From Fischerella muscicola PCC 7414 (GTDB taxonomy: Bacteria; Cyanobacteriota; Cyanobacteriia; Cyanobacteriales; Nostocaceae): a stretch of DNA of 64,000 nt. A model generated the notes under the pieces. That model was given only the letters and a program-made list of their open reading frames with translations, ran no database searches and was not told the origin of the DNA. Both the position numbers and the translations under genes were made by a program. The stretch is from assembly GCF_000317205.1 (NCBI RefSeq), contig NZ_AJLK01000058.1, positions 1 to 64,000 of the forward strand, given 5' to 3'. Below are positions 19,647-28,607 of this stretch, one piece after another (within the stretch, counting starts at the first letter, position 1; every line of letters starts with the position of its first letter).

Positions 19647-20669
19647 TTATTTAAAAATAAAATCAGCGATCGCCACCTCATCCTTACCTGTTATAGTTTC
19701 TTGGGGAGGACTCAAAAGAACAGATAGCTGCATCAACTTCTTACCCTCAAGACGACGTGCAACCCGGCTAGGAATTCCGTAACCGTAAACAATATGTCCT
19801 TGTCCAGCCAACACCACCACTCGATAATCTGGATTGGCTTTGACAAACTCAGCAATTCCTTCTGCCATTGTTTCATCCCATAATACTTGCGCCAAAAAAA
19901 AGCGTTCAGCACCAGAACTATTACCGTGTCCATCATTTTGATGTTGTTGAAAAGCTTGTTGTGATAATTGTTTATACTTTTCGTTATCAGTACGAATTTC
20001 TGAAAAAGGCGGAATGAATTTCCTTTCGGATACTGTAAGACTTTCTAAACCTTGACGTGCAACTTTGCGTGTAATTTCTGTCGGGGTGTTTAAAGCTAAA
20101 ACGGGTAGTTGTTTCTCTTTGGCAAAGCGGAGAATTGGGGCGTAATCTTCCCAAGGGAAACCCCAGCGTTTTTCGTACTCGCTTTTCTCTACTAGTTCTT
20201 GTTCAGTCAGTTTACCCGCTAAATATTGATCAACAACGCCTTGATAGGGGCGCTGAAACATCTCCATCGCAATAGCAATTTTAGGATGACTCCGCTGGAG
20301 TTCCTGAATAATTTGCAGTTGATTTTGATGATCCACAGAACTATCGTGAGTTTCCCCCAAATACACCACATCTGCTTTTGCTAGTTCCGTCAACATCTGT
20401 TGACGACTGTAAATAAAATTCTCTGGTTTGCCACAACTTTTATCCCAATCTGGAAAGATTGTATCTATATTGCTAGGTGGCGCAACCATAACTAACTTAG
20501 GAGGACAGGAACTTTTGACAGTTTCAGCGCAGGCAGGTAAAGTCGAGAGTAAAAAGTAAAAAGTAAAAGTTAAAAGGTAAAAAAATAGTTTTTTGCTTGG
20601 GAAGCTTTGCTGTTCATTTGCTAGGATTCTTGCGTATGCCAGTAACTTGCTTTGAGTAAATAGTGTCAT
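19647..20669 (-). CDS. ChaN-like haem-binding/Tiki-superfamily protein (DUF399)
   Basis: This 340-residue protein has a signal peptide-like N-terminus (FFYLLTFTFYFLLSTLPACA) and the ChaN core with GETHDS near residue 103. Later come the conserved segments AMEMFQRPYQ and GQGHIVYGYGIP. ChaN relatives bind haem at the membrane surface and may aid iron uptake. The cysteine in TLPAC could be lipidated, but proline before the alanine is atypical for a lipobox, so signal peptidase I cleavage is equally likely. ATG at 20669 is preferred. A longer frame to 20822 would overlap the divergent gene at 20707. Confidence 0.88.
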   Translation of the reverse strand: MTLFTQSKLLAYARILANEQQSFPSKKLFFYLLTFTFYFLLSTLPACAETVKSSCPPKLVMVAPPSNIDTIFPDWDKSCGKPENFIYSRQQMLTELAKADVVYLGETHDSSVDHQNQLQIIQELQRSHPKIAIAMEMFQRPYQGVVDQYLAGKLTEQELVEKSEYEKRWGFPWEDYAPILRFAKEKQLPVLALNTPTEITRKVARQGLESLTVSERKFIPPFSEIRTDNEKYKQLSQQAFQQHQNDGHGNSSGAERFFLAQVLWDETMAEGIAEFVKANPDYRVVVLAGQGHIVYGYGIPSRVARRLEGKKLMQLSVLLSPPQETITGKDEVAIADFIFK

Positions 20670-20706
20670 TTTCTTTACACAACGCCCGATAGGTTCAGCT
20701 ATTAAT

Positions 20707-21666
20707 ATGAAAGGACTGTGGCTGGAAAACAAGCAACTCCAATTACGTACCGATATTCCCATTCCCCAACCGCCACCAGGGGAAGCATTGGTACGGGTTT
20801 TATGTGCTGGTATTTGTAACACTGATTTAGAACTAACCAGAGGCTATTACCCTTACACTGGCATTTTAGGTCATGAATTTGTGGGTGTTGTAGAACAAGG
20901 CCCAGAAAACTTAATAAATCGCCGTGTTGTCGGTGAAATTAACGCTGTATGCGGTAAATGTCGCTTTTGTCGTAGCGGCAACTCGACTCATTGCGAAAAC
21001 CGGACTGTGCTTGGTATTGTTAACCGCAATGGTGCTTTTGCTGACTATCTGTGTTTACCTGTAGAAAATCTTCATCTTGTACCAGAGAGTGTTCCTACAG
21101 CAGTCGCCACATTCACTGAACCTGTAGCTGCGGCATTGGAAATTCAGCAGCAGGTAGCATTGCGTCCAGATGACAAAGTGTTAGTAGTTGGGGATGGTAA
21201 GCTAGGACAATTGGTAGCCCAAACTCTGGCTTTGACTGGTTGTGATCTCTTGGTAGTGGGACGACATCGTGAGAAACTGGCTAATTTAGAAGCACGGGGC
21301 ATTAAAACAGGCTTCGCGGATGCGGTTACAGACAGGACTTTTGATATTTCCGTAGAGTGTACAGGCAATGCTGAAGGATTTGCGATCGCTCGTCGTGCTC
21401 TACGTCCCCGTGGTACACTGGTACTAAAAAGCACCTATGCTGGCAATCTCAGTCTAGATGCTTCTGCTTTGGTAGTGGATGAAATTACTCTGATTGGTTC
21501 ACGTTGCGGACCGTTTGCACCTGCACTAGAACTACTTGCACAAGAGAAAGTGGACGTACAACCCCTCATTCAAGCCTGTTACCCACTTGCAGAAGCAATA
21601 GCAGCTTTTGGACACGCCGAAACAAAAGGTGTGTTGAAGGTGCTATTGGAAATGGAGAATTGGTAG
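20707..21666 (+). CDS. Zinc-binding alcohol dehydrogenase-like (MDR family) protein
   Basis: This is a 319-residue medium-chain dehydrogenase/reductase. The catalytic-zinc region has GICNTDLEL and GHEFVGVV. The structural-zinc lobe has the cysteine cluster in CGKCRFCRSGNSTHC. A Rossmann segment (VLVVGDGKLGQLVAQ) follows. It is slightly short for the family (about 340) but shows no gap in the motifs. The substrate is unknown. It is divergent from the ChaN-like gene, with start codons about 37 bp apart, so the promoters must be compact or overlapping. Confidence 0.85.
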   Translation: MKGLWLENKQLQLRTDIPIPQPPPGEALVRVLCAGICNTDLELTRGYYPYTGILGHEFVGVVEQGPENLINRRVVGEINAVCGKCRFCRSGNSTHCENRTVLGIVNRNGAFADYLCLPVENLHLVPESVPTAVATFTEPVAAALEIQQQVALRPDDKVLVVGDGKLGQLVAQTLALTGCDLLVVGRHREKLANLEARGIKTGFADAVTDRTFDISVECTGNAEGFAIARRALRPRGTLVLKSTYAGNLSLDASALVVDEITLIGSRCGPFAPALELLAQEKVDVQPLIQACYPLAEAIAAFGHAETKGVLKVLLEMENW

Positions 21667-22099
21667 TGGGAGATGGGGAGATGGGGTGATGGGGAACTCG
21701 GGGCCCCCGCGACCGACAGGGAGTGGGGATTAGGGGCAATGGGGAGATGGGGAGATGGGGAGATGGGGTGATGGGGGGCTAGGGGTCCCCACTTTGTGGG
21801 GTTGGGGGGGCAATGGGGAACTCACCGGCCCCTGGTGGGGATTAGGGGCAGTGGGGAGTGTGTAGACGCGGTAGCGGTGAGACAGCGCGCAGAAGGGGGT
21901 TCCCTCCCCCAACCCCAAAGGGAACCCCTAGCCCCCAATCCCCACTCCCTGTCGGTCGTGGGGATCGGTGAGTCCCCCATGAGCGACTGCGTTCGCGTAG
22001 CGTCCCGGAGGGAACTACCCGGAGGGCTTCGGTGCAGGGTGGAGTGTGAGGAGTAAACCACTAACTACTAACCACCAACCACCAACCACCAACAAACAA
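21667..22099. repeat. G-rich repeat-filled gap, no gene
   Basis: The 433 bp consist of GGGGAGATGGGGTGATGGGG-like runs, GGGATTAGGGGCARTGGGG units and the common cyanobacterial motif GCGTTCGCGTAGCGTCCCGG. Related G-rich or C-rich blocks occur at 25110-25240, 40200-40250 and 3580-3680. Short open frames across this stretch on both strands are low-complexity and are not called. Confidence 0.75.
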
Positions 22100-22387
22100 C
22101 TAATAAAACATTGAATTCGTTTTTGGTTGGTAATCTATGCATTGTATCGCTTCTTCTGTATTAGCAATGGAAGGATGGACTGTGCATTTGAGACGATGAT
22201 CATCGGTGAAATACTGACAACCAGCGCAGGGAATTTGGTGCATTTTTTTGGCTGTTTTGACACCATCACGAGTTGCAGCCCACAGACTCCAAACAACTAT
22301 AGTAACCAATACCCAGGCACTGACAAAACAAATCGGTACAAGAAGCTTTTGAATTGTAAAAAATAGAAAATGTATTATTTGCGACAC
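22100..22387 (-). CDS. Small membrane protein with conserved Cys motif
   Basis: This 95-residue protein has an N-terminal hydrophobic helix (about 12-38) followed by a cytoplasmic or luminal tail. The tail carries CAGCQYF, LKCTVHP and IQCIDYQP, four cysteines that could bind a metal or form disulfides. I recall similar small proteins across cyanobacteria but know no function. The start is GTG. It lies downstream of chlG on the same strand, beyond a strong hairpin. Confidence 0.75.
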   Translation of the reverse strand: MSQIIHFLFFTIQKLLVPICFVSAWVLVTIVVWSLWAATRDGVKTAKKMHQIPCAGCQYFTDDHRLKCTVHPSIANTEEAIQCIDYQPKTNSMFY

Positions 22388-22418
22388 GGCAAGAATTGCG
22401 AAAAGCTACAAAAAATGT

Positions 22419-22467
22419 GAGTGAGAAATGAGAAGTTATAGTTATATTAACTCCTCATTCCTCACTC
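22419..22467. other. Long hairpin between chlG and the small Cys protein gene
   Basis: GAGTGAGAAATGAGAAGTTA (22419-22438) pairs with 22448-22467 at 18 of 20 positions around a 9-base loop. A second imperfect hairpin made of TCAGTGAT/ATCACTGA-type units lies at 22489-22534. Either could act as a transcription end or processing site for the chlG transcript. There is no clear U-tract. Confidence 0.5.
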
Positions 22468-22539
22468 ATGACTTCTGACTAAAGAGATATCAGTGATTCA
22501 GTTTTTGTTAACTGAGAACTGATCACTGATCACTTTTCA

Positions 22540-23556
22540 CTAGATGCCAGCATGACCAATTGCTAAACCAACCACAAGCATCCCCAAAACTAGGAAAGGT
22601 TGAGCGCTGGCTTGATATTTGACATCATTAGTTAGAGGGTCACGCAGAAAATACATATCTTGGAAGGTGATTTGCGGGATGATCAGTAATGCCAAAATAG
22701 CGGCGTACAAGTTTTCGTGGATGTAAACTAAATAACCAGCGATCGCAGCTTGAAAGACATCGATCATGATCACACAAATCCAAGCAGCTGTCGTCACACC
22801 AAACATTACAGGCAGTGATTTTAATCCGAGTTTGCGATCGCCTTCGACACTCTTGAAGTCATTGATGATACCAATACCCAACCCAGCCAAACTGTAAATT
22901 AGGGTAAGGACAACTATTTTCCAGTTGAGTTCTCCGAATAAAGCGTGACCAGTACACCAGGGGAAAGTAATATAACTTGCACCCAAAGCATAGCTACCCA
23001 ACCAACCGTTTTGCTTCAACTTCAAGGGCGGGGCAGAATAGATGTAGCCGACAAATGAACCGATGATCGCAATTGTTGTAATTGTGGGAAATTCATTACC
23101 AGCCCATTTATCAAGGGCAAAGGCAACTGCTATACCAGCAATAAGTAATACCCATATTTGCGTAATTACCTGGGGTATGGAAATTGCTCCAGAGGGAATT
23201 GGGCGGTAGGGTTCGTTGATGGCATCAATTTCGCGATCATAATAATCGTTCATGATTTGCACGTAACCTGCCATCAATGGTCCTGATAGCACCATACAAA
23301 CTGCCGCCTTCAAGACATTTTCTAGCGTCCAAGTGAATTCACCAGAAGAAGCCGCACCGCAGATTACACCCCACATTAAAGGAATCCAGGTAATTGGCTT
23401 CATCAGTTGCAGGCGGATTTTCCAAATCGAACTTTCTCCAGGCGCTGCACCTTTCATACCCAAAAGTTGCCTGGTCTTAGCACTGCGGTCAACAGTACCA
23501 TTTGCTTGGTCTGTGGATGTATTGGAATCAGGGGTAATGGGAGTTGAATCAGACAT
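22540..23556 (-). CDS. Chlorophyll synthase ChlG
   Basis: This 338-residue UbiA-family prenyltransferase attaches phytyl or geranylgeranyl diphosphate to chlorophyllide, the last step of chlorophyll a synthesis. The first Asp-rich motif is NDYYDREID (103-111) and the second is NDFKSVEGD. About eight to nine membrane helices follow a hydrophilic N-terminus. ATG at 23556 (MSDSTPITP) is chosen because upstream in-frame codons lie in AATTGGTAATTGG tandem repeats (23572-23609). It is the last gene of a likely unit petP - ArsA-like - chlG. Confidence 0.96.
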   Translation of the reverse strand: MSDSTPITPDSNTSTDQANGTVDRSAKTRQLLGMKGAAPGESSIWKIRLQLMKPITWIPLMWGVICGAASSGEFTWTLENVLKAAVCMVLSGPLMAGYVQIMNDYYDREIDAINEPYRPIPSGAISIPQVITQIWVLLIAGIAVAFALDKWAGNEFPTITTIAIIGSFVGYIYSAPPLKLKQNGWLGSYALGASYITFPWCTGHALFGELNWKIVVLTLIYSLAGLGIGIINDFKSVEGDRKLGLKSLPVMFGVTTAAWICVIMIDVFQAAIAGYLVYIHENLYAAILALLIIPQITFQDMYFLRDPLTNDVKYQASAQPFLVLGMLVVGLAIGHAGI

Positions 23557-23655
23557 AGGCTGTACTTGTAAATTGGTAATTGGTAATTGGTAATTGGTAA
23601 TTGGTAATTTGGTGGTTTTCCCATTACCCATTACCGATTACCCATCACCTCTTGC

Positions 23656-24756
23656 CTAAAACGAGATTATCAAATAATTATTTTGGAACTTAGCACCAGT
23701 AACAGGTCTACCACTCAAGGCGGGAGGTAGGAAAATATTCCGCCTTTGGTCTCCAGCTTCAATAGTTACTTCTGGGCCGTATTGAGTAAGTTTGACCTGT
23801 TTTTTATCAAATCCAGGCAAAAATAAGCTTACCTTGTGTTCTTGGATGTTAATTTCAATCGGTTTGGGAGCCTGTACCGCTTGTTCTACAAAGTTGGGTA
23901 GGACATCGACAAGGGCTTGCCAATCTTCTGTTTTGACATCTGGAACCACGCTCACATGAAGGGGAGTAAATTGCTCGGAAATATGGATATCTGTATTATT
24001 AGATACAAGGATAATGCCACCCACGGTTAAACCAACTTGTTGAGCGCTACCCCAAAGATAGCGCACAGAAGCAATTTCCACAGGATCATTGCTTGTCACC
24101 AAGAAAGCAGCAACTTGCCTGGGATCAGCGAGGGCGGCTCTACCCTTGTCTAAAAAGTTGTTAACTTGGTTAGTAGGTTGGGCGAAGTTATCCGATGTCC
24201 AGTTGATATTGAAAAAGGTGCTAATTAGCGGTTGAATCAAGGGCGATTCAGAAATTGCTTTCCCGAGATCGGAGTTGACAAACAATTGTCGGAATCGCCG
24301 CACGTACCAACTGAGAAATTCTGGCATCCCGAACATTCGCAAAGTTGAGGTGTCACCATTACCATCGTAGATGATCGCGTCATATTTGCCGCTTTCGTAG
24401 TACTCGCGGATGGCGTTGAGGACAAGGGCGCTGTCCATCCCCGGTAATACCGATAGTTCTTGACCATAAACCTCTTTGAGGATGGGCGTTTTGAGATATT
24501 GCGCTTCCAGTTTTTTCACGTCCTCCCAATTACGTTCTAGTAGTACAGAAGTCTGAAACTGAACAACGTGCAAATTAGCAGCAATTTCTTGGGGGTCAGA
24601 ACCAATAGGAACACCCAACAAGATTTGCAATGCTGGTTCTGCACTCCCAGCTAAAAGTACGCGCTTTCCTTGGCTTACTAATTTTTTGGCTGCGGCGATC
24701 GCTACTTTTGTCCTAGCACTGCCGCTTTTGCCCAAAAATGTCAATATCAGGGCCAT
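23656..24756 (-). CDS. Get3/ArsA-like P-loop protein
   Basis: This 366-residue protein belongs to the cyanobacterial ArsA/Get3-fold group thought to be related to tail-anchored protein targeting. The N-terminal deviant Walker A reads GKSGSARTK, with Arg where the P-loop Lys normally sits. A switch-like YDGNGDT segment is near residue 135. The last ~90 residues (about 275-366) resemble an alpha-crystallin/HSP20-like domain (HKVSLFLPGFDKKQVKL). ATPase activity is uncertain given the altered P-loop. It lies 99 bp upstream of chlG. A role in membrane or photosystem assembly is inference from that setting. Confidence 0.82.
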   Translation of the reverse strand: MALILTFLGKSGSARTKVAIAAAKKLVSQGKRVLLAGSAEPALQILLGVPIGSDPQEIAANLHVVQFQTSVLLERNWEDVKKLEAQYLKTPILKEVYGQELSVLPGMDSALVLNAIREYYESGKYDAIIYDGNGDTSTLRMFGMPEFLSWYVRRFRQLFVNSDLGKAISESPLIQPLISTFFNINWTSDNFAQPTNQVNNFLDKGRAALADPRQVAAFLVTSNDPVEIASVRYLWGSAQQVGLTVGGIILVSNNTDIHISEQFTPLHVSVVPDVKTEDWQALVDVLPNFVEQAVQAPKPIEINIQEHKVSLFLPGFDKKQVKLTQYGPEVTIEAGDQRRNIFLPPALSGRPVTGAKFQNNYLIISF

Positions 24757-24868
24757 TACTTGATTCCTATTTTTTACCGCCGATTTTTTCAACTCCAACT
24801 TAGCACTCGGCTGATTTGAGTAGCTTCCTTCTCAAGTTCAGCACTCAGAGGACACCCCCGCCGATCAC

Positions 24869-25063
24869 TTACTGTACTAGTTTGAGTTCATCTTCAAAAA
24901 ACCAAGTGGAAAAATTATCATCAAATTTGACCACGATGCCAACACCGCTACCATCGGTCATTTTGTAACCTTCGATAGTACCGATTTGTCCTAGTCTCTT
25001 AACAATAGGAGCAGGTACGCGATCGCGCAAACGAAGAACCTTTACTTTTTGTCCGATTTCCAT
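24869..25063 (-). CDS. Cytochrome b6f subunit PetP
   Basis: This 64-residue hydrophilic protein (DUF2862) begins MEIGQKVKVLRLRDRVP and ends FFEDELKLVQ. PetP is a small cytoplasmic-side subunit of the cyanobacterial cytochrome b6f complex that affects linear electron flow. Length and sequence fit the family. It is the first gene of the same-strand group with the ArsA-like gene (112-bp gap) and chlG. Confidence 0.88.
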   Translation of the reverse strand: MEIGQKVKVLRLRDRVPAPIVKRLGQIGTIEGYKMTDGSGVGIVVKFDDNFSTWFFEDELKLVQ

Positions 25064-25279
25064 GCCAACTCACAATGCAATAAACCAAGACTCAGTGTAC
25101 CGGAATCCGGCGTCCAGTGGGAGGTGGGGAGATGGGGTGGTGGGGAGGTGGGGAACTCGGGGCCCCCACTCCCCCAAGGGAGTGGGGATTAGGGGCAGTG
25201 GGGAGGTGGGGAGTGTGGGGAGTGTGAGGAGTGTGGGGAGTGTGAGGAATAACCAACTACTAACTACTAACTACTGTAC

Positions 25280-25299
25280 AGACGTGCCATGGCACGTCT
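25280..25299. repeat. 20-bp perfect palindrome, copy 1
   Basis: AGACGTGCCATGGCACGTCT is a perfect palindrome that occurs again at 59003-59022. Both copies sit in intergenic repeat DNA next to GTAC/CTAC flanks. Its role is unknown. Confidence 0.7.
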
Positions 25300-25383
25300 C
25301 TACAACCACTAACTACTAACCAATGACAAATGACAAATGACCAATGACTAAAATTAAATCAACTAGTGAGTAGATATAGATAG

Positions 25384-26153
25384 ATGTTAAACGCAGCGCA
25401 ACAGTTGGAACAACAAATGCCTGATGCTACTCGGTTGTTAAGTGATGAACCGGAAATGGAAAGTTCTTTGCATTATCTTCAGTTGTTGTTATTGGTAACA
25501 TCTTTAGAGTGGCTGTGGCGAGAGCAAAATGATTTTTTTATTGGTGCGAATCTGACAATTTATTTTAGTCGGCAGCAATTGCGAAATCGTGATTTTCGAG
25601 GCCCAGACTTTTTTTAGTCAAGGATACAGAAAAGCGATCGCGTAATTCTTGGGTAGTTTGGGAAGAAGATGGACGCTACCCAGATTTGATTATAGAATTA
25701 CTTTGTGATAGCACGGCTAATGTTGACCGGACTTTGAAGAAAAATCTTTATCAAAGTCGCTTTCATACACCAGAATATTTTTGGTTTTCACCAGAAACTC
25801 TGGAATTTGTTGGTTTTGAATTAGTGGGCAATCAGTATCAAGAAATTGTCCCCAATTCCCAAGGATGGCGTTGGAGTCAAGTACTGAATTTGTATTTAGG
25901 TATACACGAAAACAAATTACGCTATTTTACTGCGGGCGGTGATTTAGTTCCCACACCAGAAGAAGCTGCTTTTATAGCTCAGCAACAAGCACAACAAGCT
26001 CAGCAACAAGCACAACAAGCAACAGCTAGGGCAAATGATGCAGAATTACTTTTACAACAGGAAAGAGAGCGATCGCAACGTTTAGCTGAGCAGTTGCGTT
26101 CTTTGGGAATTGAACCAGATAAATTAACTGAGCCTGACAAAACCCAAGACTAG
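25384..26153 (+). pseudogene. Uma2-family nuclease-like gene, frameshifted
   Basis: The first part (25384-25617) encodes a normal Uma2/DUF820 N-terminus up to FRGPDFF and then hits TAG. The reading continues in another frame from about 25618 to 26153 (SWVVWEEDG, PDLIIELL, HTPEYFWFSPETL), matching the intact paralogue at 46131. The break lies in a run of seven T (about 25609-25615). One more T would restore a single frame with FFLVKDTEK. The C-terminus has a Gln/Ala-rich coiled-coil-like stretch. The protein fold is PD-(D/E)XK nuclease-like; the function of this abundant cyanobacterial family is unknown. Slippage or a sequencing error could also explain the break. Confidence 0.8.
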
Positions 26154-26333
26154 AAATTAACAGAGCAAATCCAATAACCATTTGTGGTAAAATCACCTAA
26201 ATATTTTTGCTGGTATTTGGGAGTAGCAACTATTTTCAATAAAATAACAAAGGAACTTTCATAACGAATCGGCTTCAAAAAAAGCAATTATGTGTGTAGG
26301 AAGTGAGCGAGGAAGCAAAAATTGTTGCAAACC

Positions 26334-27179
26334 ATGCGAGGAGTTGTCCGAAAAGCAGGAAAGCTGAAAAAATGGCTACCAATCAATGAATTGTGGTGGG
26401 CGAAATTTGATTTATTAAAAGCGCTGGTACGGCGTGATTTAGAAGCTCGCTACAAAGGTTCCATCTTGGGTAATTTGTGGCCTCTGTTGAATCAGCTATC
26501 GCAGTTACTGATTTACACTTATGTATTTTCGATAGTTTTAAAGGTAAAACTCAGTCTTAAAGGCGTTCCAGAAAACAATTTTACCTTTGGTTTGTGGTTA
26601 TTTGCTGGTTTACTACCTTGGATTGCTTTTAGCAGTGGATTAATTCAGGCTGCAAATTCAGTAGTAGCACAACCTAATTTAGTGAAAAAAGTAGTGTTTC
26701 CTCTGGCTTTATTACCCCTAGTACCAACTTTATCAACGTTCATTGAAAGTTCCTTTGGATTGATGGCGTTGATTTTTTTTGTAGCTGTATCTACCCACAC
26801 TCTACATTCAACTTTAGCGCTGTTGCCGTTAATCTGGATAACACAATTATTGTTGACAGCGGGATTAGGTTATCTCATGGCAGGGTTAACTGTGTTTTTG
26901 CGAGATATACCCCAAACTTTAGGAGTAATTCTCAACATTTGGTTGTATTTAACACCAATTCTTTATCCAGCAACAGCAATTCCAGAAACGTGGAGAATTT
27001 GGGTGTTTTGGTTAAATCCCATGACAGCTATTGCTGAAGTTTATCGTGATTTAGTTTTAGTAGGAGAAGTAAAGCACTGGGGTGAGTGGGGAGTAACTAC
27101 TGTAATATCTGCAATTGTATTTTTTATAGGTTTTTCAGTCTATAAGCGGCTGCGCCCAGCGTTTGCCGATGTTTTGTAA
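26334..27179 (+). CDS. ABC-2 type polysaccharide export permease (Wzm-like)
   Basis: This 281-residue integral membrane protein has about six helices. The N-terminal amphipathic segment LLKALVRRDLEARYKGS is typical of ABC-2 permeases that export lipid-linked O-antigen, teichoic acid or capsule. It should pair with the ATPase encoded about 100 bp downstream. A TTG at 26322 is an alternative start; ATG at 26334 gives MRGVVRKAGK. It opens the polysaccharide cluster that runs to 36904. Confidence 0.92.
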   Translation: MRGVVRKAGKLKKWLPINELWWAKFDLLKALVRRDLEARYKGSILGNLWPLLNQLSQLLIYTYVFSIVLKVKLSLKGVPENNFTFGLWLFAGLLPWIAFSSGLIQAANSVVAQPNLVKKVVFPLALLPLVPTLSTFIESSFGLMALIFFVAVSTHTLHSTLALLPLIWITQLLLTAGLGYLMAGLTVFLRDIPQTLGVILNIWLYLTPILYPATAIPETWRIWVFWLNPMTAIAEVYRDLVLVGEVKHWGEWGVTTVISAIVFFIGFSVYKRLRPAFADVL

Positions 27180-27278
27180 ATAGCTGCGTACAATTAACTC
27201 AAACAGAAACCTTTTACTGTTTGATGACATTAATGTGTAGAATTTAGCACAGTTACTTTTGAAAGCGTGTGTAGTGAT

Positions 27279-28601
27279 ATGGGTGAGGAGATTGCAATTT
27301 CACTAAAAAATATCTCTAAGTGCTACAAGCGCTATGCTCGTCCTGTGGATAAGCTCAAAGAAATCTTATTACGTGGTCAGAATCATGCTCAAGAGTTCTG
27401 GGCTTTACAGGATATCAACTTGGAAATTCCCAAAGGTGAAACTGTAGGAATTATTGGTCAAAACGGTTCTGGTAAAAGTACGCTACTACAAATTATTGCT
27501 GGAACACTAACACCTACTACAGGTGAGGTGTGGGTAAATGGGCGAGTTTCAGCGTTATTAGAACTGGGTAGTGGTTTTAATCCAGAGTTTACAGGACGAC
27601 AAAATGTTTTTTTTAACGGGCAAATTTTAGGTCTGAGTAAAGAGCAAATAGAAGCTAAGTTTGATGATATTGCTGCTTTCGCTGAAATAGGTGATTTTAT
27701 AGAACATCCAGTTAAAACCTATTCTAGTGGGATGGTGGTGAGATTGGCATTTGCAGTGATTGCCAATACAGAACCGAGTATTTTAATAGTTGATGAAGCT
27801 TTAGCTGTAGGCGATGCGAGATTTCAAGCTCGTTGTATGAAGCGAATTCGAGAAATGAAAGAACAGGGAGTAACTATCCTGTTTGTTTCTCACGACTCTT
27901 CCAGTGTCAAGATGTTGTGTAAAACTGCTGTGTTAATGAATTATGGCAGAGTTGTAGAAATAGGTAAACCCAAAGAAGTAGTTAATCATTATATTGCTTT
28001 ATTAAGTAGCGATCAACCAGAAGATAATAGAGCAAGACCAGAAAATGAAAGCTTGAGCGAGGAAATTCAATCAATTGAGAGTAATGATTTTGTAGTAGGA
28101 AATCATCAAAAAAAAGCTTTGCACAGGCATGGAAACAAACTAGCTACTATCAATAGTATTAAACTAACTGATTTAGATAAAAAAGAGATAAGTAAGGTAG
28201 AAAGTGGTTCAACTTTTCAAGTTCTCATTTCTTTAGAAGCCAAAGCAGAACTTTCAGATTTAGTTGTAGGCATATCCTTGAGAAACCTGATGGGGTTGGT
28301 AATGTATGGAACCAATACTTTCCTCAAGGGCTGTAATTTACCAAAACTCAAGGCTGGTGAGCATTTACAAGTGTGTTTTCAAATTCCATGCTACTTGAAT
28401 AAAGGCGTTTATACATTTACAGTAGGAGTGCATTCAGAAGAAGGTATTAGTTATGACTGGATTGATGAATTAGTTGTTTTTGAGGTTACTAATAGTATTT
28501 TCTGCGATGGTGTAGTAGATTTAAATTCCACCATCAAAATTGGTGGAGAAAAATACTATGCGATCGCTCAATCCGAAGAAAAAAATCAAGAATTTAATTA
28601 A
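27279..28601 (+). CDS. ABC transporter ATPase with cargo-binding C-domain (Wzt-like)
   Basis: This is a 440-residue ATPase partner of the permease. Walker A is GQNGSGKST (60-68), the signature is YSSGMVVRLAFA, and Walker B is ILIVDEAL. The nucleotide-binding domain ends near 240. A linker is followed by a beta-rich domain (about 285-435) like the Wzt C-terminal domain, which in O9a-type systems recognises the modified end of the glycan before export. That links it to the methyltransferase gene 6 bp downstream. ATG at 27279 is preferred over GTG at 27267. Confidence 0.92.
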   Translation: MGEEIAISLKNISKCYKRYARPVDKLKEILLRGQNHAQEFWALQDINLEIPKGETVGIIGQNGSGKSTLLQIIAGTLTPTTGEVWVNGRVSALLELGSGFNPEFTGRQNVFFNGQILGLSKEQIEAKFDDIAAFAEIGDFIEHPVKTYSSGMVVRLAFAVIANTEPSILIVDEALAVGDARFQARCMKRIREMKEQGVTILFVSHDSSSVKMLCKTAVLMNYGRVVEIGKPKEVVNHYIALLSSDQPEDNRARPENESLSEEIQSIESNDFVVGNHQKKALHRHGNKLATINSIKLTDLDKKEISKVESGSTFQVLISLEAKAELSDLVVGISLRNLMGLVMYGTNTFLKGCNLPKLKAGEHLQVCFQIPCYLNKGVYTFTVGVHSEEGISYDWIDELVVFEVTNSIFCDGVVDLNSTIKIGGEKYYAIAQSEEKNQEFN

Positions 28602-28607
28602 ATAATT

